Assembly: GCF_042686195.1 (NCBI RefSeq)
Contig: NZ_JBHUOQ010000001.1
Span: forward strand, 310,001 to 374,000
Length of the DNA stretch: 64,000 nt
Reading direction: 5' to 3'
DNA from: Corticicoccus populi
Lineage (GTDB): Bacteria > Bacillota > Bacilli > Staphylococcales > Salinicoccaceae
The notes beneath the pieces are model-generated. The model was not told the origin of the DNA. It was given only the letters and a program-made list of their open reading frames with translations, and searched no databases. Positions 54,158 to 62,215 of the stretch are shown piece after piece (position 1 is the stretch's first letter; the number at the start of each line of letters is the position of its first letter). A program made the position numbers and the translations under genes.

Positions 54158-54870
54158 ACAGTTTGTAATCTAATCAGGTGAAAATGAAACCTAAAATTAC
54201 ATAGTTTTTATGATAACGTAATTTAGGAATAAAGTAAAAACTCCACTTTCTACTAGCGATATAGTGATTTTAGGAGTCTATAACACATGTCATTAATTAA
54301 GTAGAAAGTGAAGAAAAAATAAAACTGTAAGGTGTAATAAGTGAAGTGATTAACTTCTAATTTAATTATATGCTAATTAATAGTAAATCGTCAAATAATC
54401 ATCAAAAAGTTTGTGAAATTTAATAGAAATATTAGTCAATATTATTGATTCCGTCAATTTAAAATCATACTCAAAATGAAGATATTTGTATGGTTTTTAT
54501 AGACAATATGATTTCATTCATAATTTGGACATAACTACTATTTTTCATTGGATATACTGGTGGAAAAAGAGATATAAATTAGAGTTAGAAGTGTAAAAGT
54601 ACAATATTTATTTTAAGGGAAAAACTATAAAAAATCGAGTCGTCCTACGTACTGTAATATGAGAGGGTATATTTCTGACTAGTTTCAGCAGCTCATAAAA
54701 AAGTTTGTGAAATTTATCGAACTTTTCTTTGCATAGCGAGCTATATTAATCTGAGAGAAGTAAATTAAAAATAAAAAAGTTATAGTAAAACACTAGACTT
54801 TAAGCCTCAAAACCACCTATTAATATATGTAAGGCTCTGTTTCAAATCAAAAATAAGAACACAAGTATAC
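54158..54870. other. Gene-free stretch with inverted and direct repeats
   Basis: No open frame of note on either strand. It contains a CCTAAAATTAC...GTAATTTAGG inverted repeat (about 54190-54227), an 11-base inverted repeat CACTTTCTACT / AGTAGAAAGTG (54244-54254, 54300-54310) and two copies of the 19-base AAAAAGTTTGTGAAATTTA (54404-54422 and 54698-54716). Confidence 0.45.
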
Positions 54871-55036
54871 TATATCTCTGAGATAGCACATCTCAATAAA
54901 GGAGAATACGCTCCTATTATATTTATGAGCAAGAATAACACTTGCTTAATAAACTGATTGTAAATCTATCACAATCAAATTAATCCCCTCCATTTTATTT
55001 TTAGGCATCCAGTTTACGCTGGGTGTCTTTTTATTT
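54871..55036 (+). ncRNA. Candidate structured non-coding RNA ending in a terminator
   Basis: Consecutive hairpins without a coding frame: TATCT/AGATA (54873-54885) or the competing GAGAT/ATCTC (54880-54894), AGGAG/CTCCT (54900-54915), AGCAAG/CTTGCT (54928-54946), TGATTGT/ACAATCA (54955-54977), and a terminator hairpin of ten pairs (55003-55012 with 55019-55028) followed by a T-run. A TATACT box just before 54871 could be its -10, but no good -35 is seen at the usual distance. No known RNA family recognised. Confidence 0.45.
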
Positions 55037-55070
55037 GAAATTTTGGGTAATCAAAAGTTTACATTACATA

Positions 55071-55186
55071 AATCAATTCTGAGTGTTCTATATAACCCTC
55101 AGAGAAGCATAATAAATAAACAGTACATTGTACCAATTTAACATTCACAACGCTCTCACAGGCTCTCAGGCATGTCAGAATTGATT
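55071..55186 (+). promoter_or_regulatory. Long-range inverted repeat upstream of the small HTH gene
   Basis: A perfect 12-base pair of arms, AATCAATTCTGA (55071-55082) and TCAGAATTGATT (55175-55186), separated by 92 bases. The right arm lies about five bases before the AAAGGAG site of the next gene. The enclosed part contains GCTCTCAC and GCTCTCAG. Confidence 0.5.
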
Positions 55187-55205
55187 ATAAGAAAGGAGAT
55201 ACATA

Positions 55206-55445
55206 ATGAACAAAGAAAGAAATAACAAAGTGAGAACGGCTTTGAAGGAATATCTATTATTATATGATGAGCCGAGTCTAAAAGTAATCTCAAAGAAGGC
55301 TGGGTTGAATTACAATCGACTCACTCGCTGGATGAATCACAAAGAAGAGTATGCTGATAAGTCTCTAAGATTAATCATTAATTACATTAAAAGAACTGAA
55401 TCAAAACAAAAGCAGCTTAGAGTAATCATAAAGAAAGTAAGCTGA
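55206..55445 (+). CDS. Small HTH DNA-binding protein
   Basis: A 79-residue, very basic protein. The middle, LKVISKKAGLNYNRLTRWMNHK, reads as a helix-turn-helix. A strong AAAGGAG site precedes the ATG. It may be a phage regulator; the GCTCTCAG motifs around it are candidate binding sites. No family named. Confidence 0.6.
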   Translation: MNKERNNKVRTALKEYLLLYDEPSLKVISKKAGLNYNRLTRWMNHKEEYADKSLRLIINYIKRTESKQKQLRVIIKKVS

Positions 55446-55615
55446 AAGTGATAATATCGCTCTCAGAAGTCATTTAAAGCCATTCTAAGAGACTTTAAGG
55501 ATTAGATGATAAATAGTACCATAATGAATGTAGGAAGCTGATATAGGCTCTCAGAGGACACACAGAGGATTATAGGAAGTATTACATAATAAATATATTA
55601 AAAAGGATGATACAA

Positions 55616-55801
55616 ATGAACAAAGAAATTATTGAAAAATTAAATGAGATTAACGCTAAGATTGAGAAGCAGAATGAGATGCTGGAAGAGTATTTGAATG
55701 AATGTAAGCAGCAACGGGAAGATGATTTGAAAATAGAAGCAGAAGAAACAATTGAGCTTAAAGATGCTAGTTATAGCAAGAGAGTAATATTACACAAATA
55801 A
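55616..55801 (+). CDS. Small coiled-coil protein
   Basis: A 61-residue protein; residues 2-40 have a clear heptad pattern (EIIEKLNEINAKIEKQNEMLEE) predicting a coiled coil, followed by an acidic part. The ATG at 55616 suits the AAAGGATG site better than one three codons upstream. Function unknown. Confidence 0.5.
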   Translation: MNKEIIEKLNEINAKIEKQNEMLEEYLNECKQQREDDLKIEAEETIELKDASYSKRVILHK

Positions 55802-55825
55802 ATATAAAAATAATTAAAAAAGTAG

Positions 55826-55854
55826 TTGACTTTAAGATAGGAGTATGGTATAAT
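55826..55854 (+). promoter_or_regulatory. Strong sigma-A promoter, rightward
   Basis: TTGACT (55826-55831), exactly 17 bases, TATAAT (55849-55854). It should drive the genes from 56154 on, through a leader of about 290 bases. Confidence 0.8.
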
Positions 55855-55912
55855 ATATTTGTTATTAATGTATAATTTTATCTATAATAATCCTATTATA
55901 CTTTATATATTT

Positions 55913-55942
55913 ATTATATCAAGTGAATTATCTTTAAGTCAA
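55913..55942 (-). promoter_or_regulatory. Sigma-A promoter, leftward, facing the rightward promoter
   Basis: On the minus strand TTGACT (55937-55942), 18 bases, TATAAT (55913-55918). With the promoter at 55826 it forms a nearly symmetrical pair: TTGACTTTAAGATA on one strand and TTGACTTAAAGATA on the other. Transcripts from both would overlap. Confidence 0.65.
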
Positions 55943-55978
55943 TAGGAAATTTATAATAAATAAAAAAATAAAATATTA

Positions 55979-56025
55979 CGGGAGCGAAGCGAGCAAGAGC
56001 ATTCCGCTGCTCAGGGCGGCATAGT
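55979..56025. other. Short GC-rich block in the leader
   Basis: A G- and C-rich stretch with GAGCA...TGCTC complementarity lies in otherwise very AT-rich DNA. It resembles the GC-rich patches of staphylococcal plasmids by eye, but no specific site is recognised. Confidence 0.3.
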
Positions 56026-56045
56026 AAATAGTAAAGTAAATTATT

Positions 56046-56124
56046 AAAGGGCAACCCTATATTGTCCTATAGTAAAGTCTTTATCACTCAGGTTTTACTA
56101 TAAGAGAAAAAGGGGTTGCCCTTT
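56046..56124 (+). promoter_or_regulatory. Nested two-stem hairpin upstream of the 474-residue protein gene
   Basis: Perfect 12-base stem AAAGGGCAACCC (56046-56057) / GGGTTGCCCTTT (56113-56124), enclosing a perfect 9-base stem TATAGTAAA (56068-56076) / TTTACTATA (56094-56102). No T-run follows, so it is not a simple terminator. It ends 30 bases before the gene. Confidence 0.6.
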
Positions 56125-56153
56125 AGAAAAATAAAATGGAAGGGAATAATCAA

Positions 56154-57575
56154 ATGAAAGAAAAAGAATTAATTGAACTAGCTAAAGAGCATGAAAACAC
56201 TATACAAACTAAAAGAAATATTGTTGATACTTTTGGCTCTGATAATCAGAAGAATCATTTCAATAAATATGGAAAATTTAAAAATAAGAAGAAAGAAGAG
56301 CCACTTTTAAGAACACTTAATCAATATTTTGAATCAGTTGAAATAGTAAAACAGGGTAGAAATAATAATTATCAATTAGGAGCTGCTAGAGCAGAAGTTG
56401 CTCAAAGAGAATCGAGAGACAAGCTTAAAGGTAACAAGTCTGAATCAACTAAACATCTAGATGTACTATTACTGTTGATGATTCAAAAGAACATGAAAAA
56501 TAATATTACATATGAAAACTCTATATCAAAATGGATGAAAATATTTGGTGTAGTGAATCAATCGCAATATCAAGTATACAGTTCAACTTTTGATGAAGAT
56601 GCTGAAAAGAATATAAAAGATAAAATTAGATTGGCTACAGAGGAGAATACAGTAGATTACTCTATGTCTCTCAAATATGAGAGTGATGCAAAAACATATT
56701 TTTATGATGATTTTAATAGTAAGAAATCCACTTTCATGAGTGCACTCAACAGATTCGAGAAGAATGATTTGATTAATACTAACGAAGTACCCGTAGCATA
56801 TCTACATAAAGGAGTCATTCAAAAAGGTAAGAAAGTTAAAATTGTTGGGTTACACAAAGATTCATTCAAAGAGTATAAAGCAAAACAAAAAGAGTTACTG
56901 GAAGCGCATGAGCTGAATTTAAATACGGTGTATAAAAGTCGATTCTGGAAGAGTAAAACAGAACTAAATAATAGAGTTGAAAATTATAAAAATGACCTTA
57001 ACGATTTCTTAAGAAATGAATTTGAGTCACTAGATGCAGATGGAAATGAAATTAAAATACATATCAAAAATATTTATAAAAATATAGAAATCACTTCAAA
57101 AGTGACAGAAGATAAAATTGAAAAATATATTAAAGATTACTATGAGCATACGATTTATCAAGATTACATAAATCAAGATGAAACAGACTTTTTCATGAAT
57201 CAAATGGATAAATATGATGAATGCAAAAGAGTTGAAAGAGTAAATAAAGTGGTAAAAAAGATGAATGAAAAAGTTGAAGAAGCTAAAGAAGAAGATGAAA
57301 ATTTTGGGGAAGATGGCTTCAGAGCATCAGATTTTGAAATAAACTACATAGGAATGAGAGCTGTAGAACTCTATAGAAATGATTTTGTTAATCTGATTAA
57401 TTCGCTTAATGAAGAGTTTAAAAGTGGGTTTGACTTAGAGAAGGAGATTCATGAATATAAAGTAGCGTTCAAAGAGATGGAGCAAAGCAACAATGTTAAC
57501 CATGAAGCAATGTTGGAACAGGCATATGAAAGCATGTCAAAAGAAGATAGAGAGTTATGGTTTGCAGTGGGATGA
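56154..57575 (+). CDS. Large unrecognised early protein
   Basis: About 473 residues from the ATG at 56154, which follows GAAGGG; an ATG at 56136 is possible. Highly charged, rich in Lys, Glu and Asn, no membrane segment. The N-terminal 130 residues contain a basic tract (KYGKFKNKKKEE) and LRTLNQYFESVEIVKQGRNN, which looks like a DNA-binding domain; the rest is helical with coiled-coil parts. Its size and place behind a strong promoter and structured leader would suit a replication or takeover protein, but no family can be named. Confidence 0.65.
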   Translation: MKEKELIELAKEHENTIQTKRNIVDTFGSDNQKNHFNKYGKFKNKKKEEPLLRTLNQYFESVEIVKQGRNNNYQLGAARAEVAQRESRDKLKGNKSESTKHLDVLLLLMIQKNMKNNITYENSISKWMKIFGVVNQSQYQVYSSTFDEDAEKNIKDKIRLATEENTVDYSMSLKYESDAKTYFYDDFNSKKSTFMSALNRFEKNDLINTNEVPVAYLHKGVIQKGKKVKIVGLHKDSFKEYKAKQKELLEAHELNLNTVYKSRFWKSKTELNNRVENYKNDLNDFLRNEFESLDADGNEIKIHIKNIYKNIEITSKVTEDKIEKYIKDYYEHTIYQDYINQDETDFFMNQMDKYDECKRVERVNKVVKKMNEKVEEAKEEDENFGEDGFRASDFEINYIGMRAVELYRNDFVNLINSLNEEFKSGFDLEKEIHEYKVAFKEMEQSNNVNHEAMLEQAYESMSKEDRELWFAVG

Positions 57576-57598
57576 GTATTAAAAAAGGAGAATAAGAA

Positions 57599-57958
57599 AT
57601 GAAAGAATATAAAACAATTTACAATACAGATGAGATTGATTTAGAACTTGATGAAAATAAATTATTGCAATTTTTATCGGAAGAAGATGAAGAATGGCGT
57701 AAGTTTCCAGATGAAAATTTCTGTGATAATTATTACATATCGAATCATTTAAGAGTTTACTCAGTTAAAAGTAAGAAGTTAATAAAGACAACAGGTGAAA
57801 ATAGATTCTATAGAAAAAAAGGTGTTAATTTATCGCACGAAGGAGAAAAACAATTCTTCAATTTGGAGTATTCAAAGGATAATGCATTCAAGCCACCTCT
57901 TGAAGATAATAAAAAAGCTGAAGTAATTGATATAACAAATAGGTTAAAGAGAGCTTAA
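57599..57958 (+). CDS. Stand-alone NUMOD4-like protein
   Basis: 119 residues. The segment EEWRKFPDENFCDNYYISNH and the following LRVYSVKSKKLIK fit the NUMOD4 motif, a DNA-binding module normally attached to HNH homing endonucleases. No HNH part follows in this protein. An AAAGGAG site precedes the ATG. It could be a degraded homing endonuclease or a DNA-binding accessory protein. Confidence 0.6.
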   Translation: MKEYKTIYNTDEIDLELDENKLLQFLSEEDEEWRKFPDENFCDNYYISNHLRVYSVKSKKLIKTTGENRFYRKKGVNLSHEGEKQFFNLEYSKDNAFKPPLEDNKKAEVIDITNRLKRA

Positions 57959-58021
57959 AGTAAACAAATAAACGGAAGAAACAAAACTAAAAAAATAAAA
58001 ATTGTACTGGGGAGTATCAAA

Positions 58022-58099
58022 ATGGAAATGAGATTAATAATATATGACAGTATTAGAAATGAAAACAGAAACAAAGGTAAAGAAGATAGATTACGATGA
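58022..58099 (+). CDS. Possible 25-residue leader peptide overlapping the next gene
   Basis: A short frame (MEMRLIIYDSIRNENRNKGK... 25 residues) has the only good ribosome binding site here (GGGGAG at 58009-58014, seven bases to ATG). It overlaps the start of the 296-residue frame in a different frame, so it may couple translation to it or mark a shifted start. Confidence 0.3.
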   Translation: MEMRLIIYDSIRNENRNKGKEDRLR

Positions 58100-58934
58100 G
58101 TTTATTGAGCAAGTTAAGCATAACAAATTTAAAGTTGATGAAGTGGATTATGATGAAATATTAAGTGAAATGAGACGAGCAAAGCGAGATTATTCAAATA
58201 TTAAAAGTAAGGCAGATAAATTTAACGTTGTAACAGTGTTCAGCCTGTTTAATGAGCTATGTGCAATACATAAAGAAATAATTGATATACATACATATAT
58301 AAGCCAGTATATGCTACTGGTTGAAGATGCAATTGAAGATAGTTATTACATACAGTCGCTTGAAGATGAGGAAATAGAAGTATACAGAACAATAATGAAG
58401 CTCAGAGCATATAGTGCGTATGTATCAAATTTAGCTGAACTGAGCTTCAGCCTATTATGTAAAAAGATATATAAAGATGAGTATGATGTGATTGCGAATG
58501 ACAACAAAGCAGATAGGATATTAGGTGTCGATATCGTACTTTTACATAAATATGAGGATGTGGCTCACTATGTGCATAATACGAAATATACGAAATTTTC
58601 ACTTGAAAAATTAAAGAAAAAGAACGGAAAAGAAATGACTGTTATTGATAGCAGAATTAAAACCGATATTTTTAATTCTGAAAAAAGAAGACAGTACATA
58701 AAGCAATTTAATAATCACACAGAAGCTTTTTACAATTTAGAGGATAGTAGTGAAGTTGTGAATAACGTTTACTTATTCACTGAAACATACGTTAGAAAGC
58801 TAATAGAAGGTAAGAAAGTAAAGTGTGACAAAAGACAATATGAAGAGTTGGAATACTTAGAAATCAGCAGCTATCAGGAACGAAATTACATAAGTAAAAA
58901 TGGAACAGTGAATAAAAAAAGTTGGTATGAGTAA
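58044..58934 (+). CDS. Hypothetical phage-element protein
   Basis: Up to 296 residues; the ATG at 58044 has no ribosome binding site of its own and 58059 is another possible start. Mostly helical and charged; a long helical middle (residues about 50-150, FNVVTVFSLFNELCAIHKEIIDIHTYISQYMLL) and a Lys-rich C-terminal half. No motif recognised. The start region overlaps a small frame with a good site. Confidence 0.6.
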   Translation: MTVLEMKTETKVKKIDYDEFIEQVKHNKFKVDEVDYDEILSEMRRAKRDYSNIKSKADKFNVVTVFSLFNELCAIHKEIIDIHTYISQYMLLVEDAIEDSYYIQSLEDEEIEVYRTIMKLRAYSAYVSNLAELSFSLLCKKIYKDEYDVIANDNKADRILGVDIVLLHKYEDVAHYVHNTKYTKFSLEKLKKKNGKEMTVIDSRIKTDIFNSEKRRQYIKQFNNHTEAFYNLEDSSEVVNNVYLFTETYVRKLIEGKKVKCDKRQYEELEYLEISSYQERNYISKNGTVNKKSWYE

Positions 58935-59033
58935 GTATTATTTTTTTATACTTTGACGAAATAAAATTACAATACAATTCAATTTAAAAAGAAATATAGT
59001 GCCAAATAGTGAAAATTTAGAGAAAGCGACCTC

Positions 59034-59086
59034 TTAGGATAATCGTAGAAAGTCCGTTTGATAGTTGGTAAGGGTATTTATCCTAA
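59034..59086 (+). promoter_or_regulatory. Inverted repeat upstream of the 405-residue protein gene
   Basis: TTAGGATAA (59034-59042) pairs with TTATCCTAA (59078-59086), extending to 12 pairs with one mismatch. It lies in the 268-base gap before the gene at 59203. Confidence 0.4.
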
Positions 59087-59195
59087 AAGTGTTAAATCGT
59101 CTATATGGAAGCGTAGAGAGTGTTTAAAAGGGTTTGGGGAAATTCTTTATATTTTTATGAGTGAGAAATGATGAGAAAGAGGGAGAAATATAAAA

Positions 59196-59246
59196 ATGAC
59201 GGGTGAAATTAATAGTGAAGAAACTGGAAAGAGTTATTACAAATGA
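59196..59246 (+). CDS. Possible 16-residue leader peptide overlapping the next gene
   Basis: An ATG frame (MTGEINSEETGKSYYK) lies ten bases after GGGAG and overlaps the GTG start of the 405-residue protein out of frame. The same layout is seen at 58022. Confidence 0.25.
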   Translation: MTGEINSEETGKSYYK

Positions 59247-60420
59247 TGGAAGACAGTTTATTGAAAGTTTGTTTGAATATCGAGTGATTAAGCAGAGCAA
59301 GATTACTACAAGTAAAGTGGTAATGACGGGAATGGATTTAAAAAATAAAAAGGAATACAAGAAAGATTACAGAGTATATTTTTACACACATTTTAAAGGA
59401 TTAGCAAACAAATATGCTTTTGTTTTGAACAGAGAAGAAGCGTTACAAGTATATGCAGCTTGTTTAACTGAAGCCGTAGGATTGCTGGGAGAAAGGTTTC
59501 CAGATATTGAAGAGTTTAAAACTAAAAAGAAATTGCAGAATGAAACAAGTCGATACATTAAATCAATGGTTGAAAATGGAATGTATTTGGAAGTTAATCA
59601 TTCTGTTAAAAAAGTGACTTTGAACAAAGATAAGACTAAGTATATAAGCATTGATGCTCAAAGTATTGAAGCGATTGAAGATTACTATAGAAGGAATGAT
59701 AGCAGTTTTGAGCTGTCAGATGACAATAGAATTGAGCCTAATGTTCGTGAAGATGAGATGTACCAATTCAACAGCTTAGTTGAAAACTTCTTAAAATCGA
59801 AAGAGAGAGTGCTTACGAATCGTCAGCTAGACTGGTACAACAAACTCAAAAATGTATATGTTGCACAGCATGACACACATATGTCTAAAAGTGAAGCATT
59901 TGAAAGTGTTGGATTGAGCTTAAAGAATTTCAGTGGATACTGTAAGAGGATTAAAGAGAGAGCAGAAGAAGACTTTGCGGTATATGGTAAGCATAAGGCT
60001 TTGAGTGCTGGTAGTAGAGAGCAATTACATAAAGTGTTTACACAGTTCATTGATGTAGCTGACAGTGACGATAATCTGAATAATATTAGAGTAAATCTGA
60101 ATCGAATCATTAAAGATAATTATGAAACAGAACAGTTTGAAATAGTAATACTAGATGGGTTGAGTACAGATGAAAAGATTGAAATAGTGAGAGCTGTTAA
60201 GTCTGATAAGATGGTAAGCAATCGAATTTTATATAAAATTTATGGAAACGTTGAAACATACATAAGCAATAATGAAGTGGTTGAAGTTGAAGCTAGTCAA
60301 GTGAAGAGTACATATCATGAAGGCTATTTAATCAGTGCTGAAGATAGTAAGTATACTAATTTTAAAATGGATGCTTCAGGTGTACTGAGACCGATTGAAA
60401 TAGAAGGGGAAGTTGGATGA
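59203..60420 (+). CDS. Hypothetical phage-element protein with helix-turn-helix-like region
   Basis: 405 residues from a GTG at 59203, which has no close ribosome binding site; a second GTG is at 59215. Residues about 200-270 (LTNRQLDWYNKLKNVYVAQ, then MSKSEAFESVGLSLKNFSGYCKRIKERAEEDF) look like a sigma-factor- or transposase-like helix-turn-helix. The rest is not recognised. The stop overlaps the HNH gene start (ATGA), so the two are coupled. Confidence 0.6.
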   Translation: MKLIVKKLERVITNDGRQFIESLFEYRVIKQSKITTSKVVMTGMDLKNKKEYKKDYRVYFYTHFKGLANKYAFVLNREEALQVYAACLTEAVGLLGERFPDIEEFKTKKKLQNETSRYIKSMVENGMYLEVNHSVKKVTLNKDKTKYISIDAQSIEAIEDYYRRNDSSFELSDDNRIEPNVREDEMYQFNSLVENFLKSKERVLTNRQLDWYNKLKNVYVAQHDTHMSKSEAFESVGLSLKNFSGYCKRIKERAEEDFAVYGKHKALSAGSREQLHKVFTQFIDVADSDDNLNNIRVNLNRIIKDNYETEQFEIVILDGLSTDEKIEIVRAVKSDKMVSNRILYKIYGNVETYISNNEVVEVEASQVKSTYHEGYLISAEDSKYTNFKMDASGVLRPIEIEGEVG

Positions 60421-60773
60421 TTAGGAAGAAACGTTGTAATAAAAATGGGTGTCGTGAGTTCGTTGAAGAGTTGCATGAAGCGTATTGCAAGGAACATATT
60501 GGAGAAGTTGATAGACAGTATAACGAGTTCAGAAATAAATATGATAAGGAGTATGTGAGCTTTTATTCAAGTAAAAAATGGAGAGATAAAAGGCTTCAAG
60601 CGTTGAGAAGAGATGAATACCTTTGTAAAGATTGCTTAAAAGATGATGTATACACAGTAGCTGAAGAGGTGCATCATATTATTGAGACTAAAGATGACTG
60701 GTCTAAGCGATTAGAATTAGATAATCTAATCAGCTTGTGTAAAGCCTGTCACAACAAGCGACATGAAAGGTAA
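60417..60773 (+). CDS. HNH endonuclease
   Basis: A 118-residue phage-type HNH nuclease: zinc cysteines in CKDC and CKAC, the catalytic core EEVHHIIE and the end LDNLISLCKACHNKRHE. In cos-type phages such a nuclease is encoded next to the terminase and takes part in packaging cleavage. Four-base ATGA overlap with the preceding gene. A terminator follows. Confidence 0.9.
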   Translation: MIRKKRCNKNGCREFVEELHEAYCKEHIGEVDRQYNEFRNKYDKEYVSFYSSKKWRDKRLQALRRDEYLCKDCLKDDVYTVAEEVHHIIETKDDWSKRLELDNLISLCKACHNKRHER

Positions 60774-60798
60774 ACAAAAGAATACAAGTATATGTACT

Positions 60799-60833
60799 GA
60801 GTGAGCAGATGTAAGTTGTCTGTTCACTTTTTA
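60799..60833 (+). terminator. Rho-independent terminator after the HNH gene
   Basis: GTGAGCAGA (60801-60809) pairs with TCTGTTCAC (60819-60827), with one G-U pair, followed by five T. Confidence 0.7.
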
Positions 60834-60850
60834 AATTTGGAGGATGAAAA

Positions 60851-61285
60851 ATGATTGAAAGAACGAGAGAAGAGAGATTAAATTATATTGTTGATTTGAG
60901 GGCTCACGAAATTGTTGAAGGGGTATTCAAAGTAGTAGAAAAAATAAACAATTATGAAGAAGAAGAAATTAAAATAACAAGAACGCTAAGATTAAATGAA
61001 ATTAACAACATGGTAATCAAAATTGAATGTGATAAAAAATTACAAAAGTTATACTTCTTAACTAATAAATCTGTAGATACCGACATTTTTGATATAGATG
61101 TTGATTATCATTTCAATGGAACAGATAGAGTAGAGTATGAATTTAAATTAAGCAAAACTGGAAATAATGGAAATACTATATTCGATACAGCTAAACAAAT
61201 AGCTGGAATAATTAAAAATGAAATTGTAGAAATAATTAAAGATGAAGAATGTGAAAATGAAAAGGAGCAGCTAAAGAATGAATGA
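60851..61285 (+). CDS. Hypothetical phage-element protein
   Basis: 144 residues, acidic, alpha/beta pattern with no membrane segment. A GGAGG site precedes the ATG. Not recognised. Its stop overlaps the next small gene (ATGA). Confidence 0.6.
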   Translation: MIERTREERLNYIVDLRAHEIVEGVFKVVEKINNYEEEEIKITRTLRLNEINNMVIKIECDKKLQKLYFLTNKSVDTDIFDIDVDYHFNGTDRVEYEFKLSKTGNNGNTIFDTAKQIAGIIKNEIVEIIKDEECENEKEQLKNE

Positions 61286-61440
61286 AACATTATGAAATTG
61301 AAAATGAATCAGAAATGCATGAATTAATAATTGAATATATTGAATGTGTGTATACATATGAAGAATTAGACGAAGATGAATATCAGATAGCTTATTTTGA
61401 AGCTGAAAATAATATTAAAGATGAATTGGAGAATGGATAG
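61282..61440 (+). CDS. Small acidic protein
   Basis: A 52-residue, very acidic protein (MKHYEIENESEMHELIIEYI...) with predicted helices. It starts in the ATGA overlap with the preceding gene, ends immediately before the next ATG (TAGATG) and fills the gap exactly, so it is very likely translated. Function unknown. Confidence 0.6.
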   Translation: MKHYEIENESEMHELIIEYIECVYTYEELDEDEYQIAYFEAENNIKDELENG

Positions 61441-61692
61441 ATGAGATTATTTAAAGCGTTGAATTGGATTACTGCATTACTATTAATACTACAATTGTTT
61501 AATACAATCAGCATAAGCTGGTGGTTAGTATTTCTTCCGAGCATTATTTATTTTGGAATACTATTTTTATTAATGCTAGTAATCGGAATAGCAATAGTAG
61601 TAGTTGTAATCACTACTGGAAAAAGTATTGATGATATAGATGCGGATGAGATTAGAGAGAAGTTAAATGGACTTAAAAGGAAAGGTAGATAA
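61441..61692 (+). CDS. Small two-helix membrane protein
   Basis: 83 residues with two hydrophobic segments (ITALLLILQLFNTI, and FGILFLLMLVIGIAIVVVVI) and a charged tail (DADEIREKLNGLKRKGR). Translation is coupled to the preceding gene. Holin-like in shape, but far from a lysis module, so no function is given. Confidence 0.6.
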   Translation: MRLFKALNWITALLLILQLFNTISISWWLVFLPSIIYFGILFLLMLVIGIAIVVVVITTGKSIDDIDADEIREKLNGLKRKGR

Positions 61693-61697
61693 ATAAA

Positions 61698-62147
61698 ATG
61701 ACTGAAGTAAATTATAATGAAGTGTTTAATAATGTAGTAAGTGCAGAGCAACAAAGAAGAGACAGACATATTGAGTTAGCAGACAAAGTTAAAGCAGAAG
61801 TAATTGAAATTGGAAAGATATTAAATGATGTCGTGGAAGCAGGGAGCTTTGAGGATACTACTGTTAGTATAGATGAGACTGAGCTGAGATTTGATTGCTG
61901 TAGTGAAGCTATTGTGATTACAGTTGATACAGATAATGAAGTTAAGCTGGTAGTAGAGCATCAAACTATTGTGGCAGACTATGAAGAAGATGAGTTATCA
62001 ATGCAGAAGATGACAGAAGAGTTCTTAGCTCAGTATGATGCAGGTAAAGAGATTGAGTTTGTTAAAGATGCTTCTTATTATAAAGTAGATGAAGTAAGAC
62101 AGTATGTAGTAGAGAAGGCTGCACAAATGTATGTGAGTAATAATTAA
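61698..62147 (+). CDS. Hypothetical phage-element protein
   Basis: 149 residues, strongly acidic. The N-terminus (EQQRRDRHIELADKVKAEVIEIGKIL) is helical, followed by beta-rich sequence. No family recognised. Last gene before a terminator and the terminase block. Confidence 0.6.
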   Translation: MTEVNYNEVFNNVVSAEQQRRDRHIELADKVKAEVIEIGKILNDVVEAGSFEDTTVSIDETELRFDCCSEAIVITVDTDNEVKLVVEHQTIVADYEEDELSMQKMTEEFLAQYDAGKEIEFVKDASYYKVDEVRQYVVEKAAQMYVSNN

Positions 62148-62215
62148 CGTTGATTGATAACTAAATATGTATTAAGATGGAAATACAGGTAATAGTATTA
62201 TAAATTGATATCAAA

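Noticed and set aside
54404..54716. Two copies of a 19-base repeat considered as a CRISPR-like array
   Set aside because: Only two copies, about 290 bases apart, no regular spacing and no cas genes.
54871..55036. Considered as a retron RNA
   Set aside because: No reverse transcriptase gene anywhere in the element portion visible.
61441..61692. Considered as a holin
   Set aside because: Two membrane helices fit, but there is no endolysin nearby and it lies before the packaging genes.
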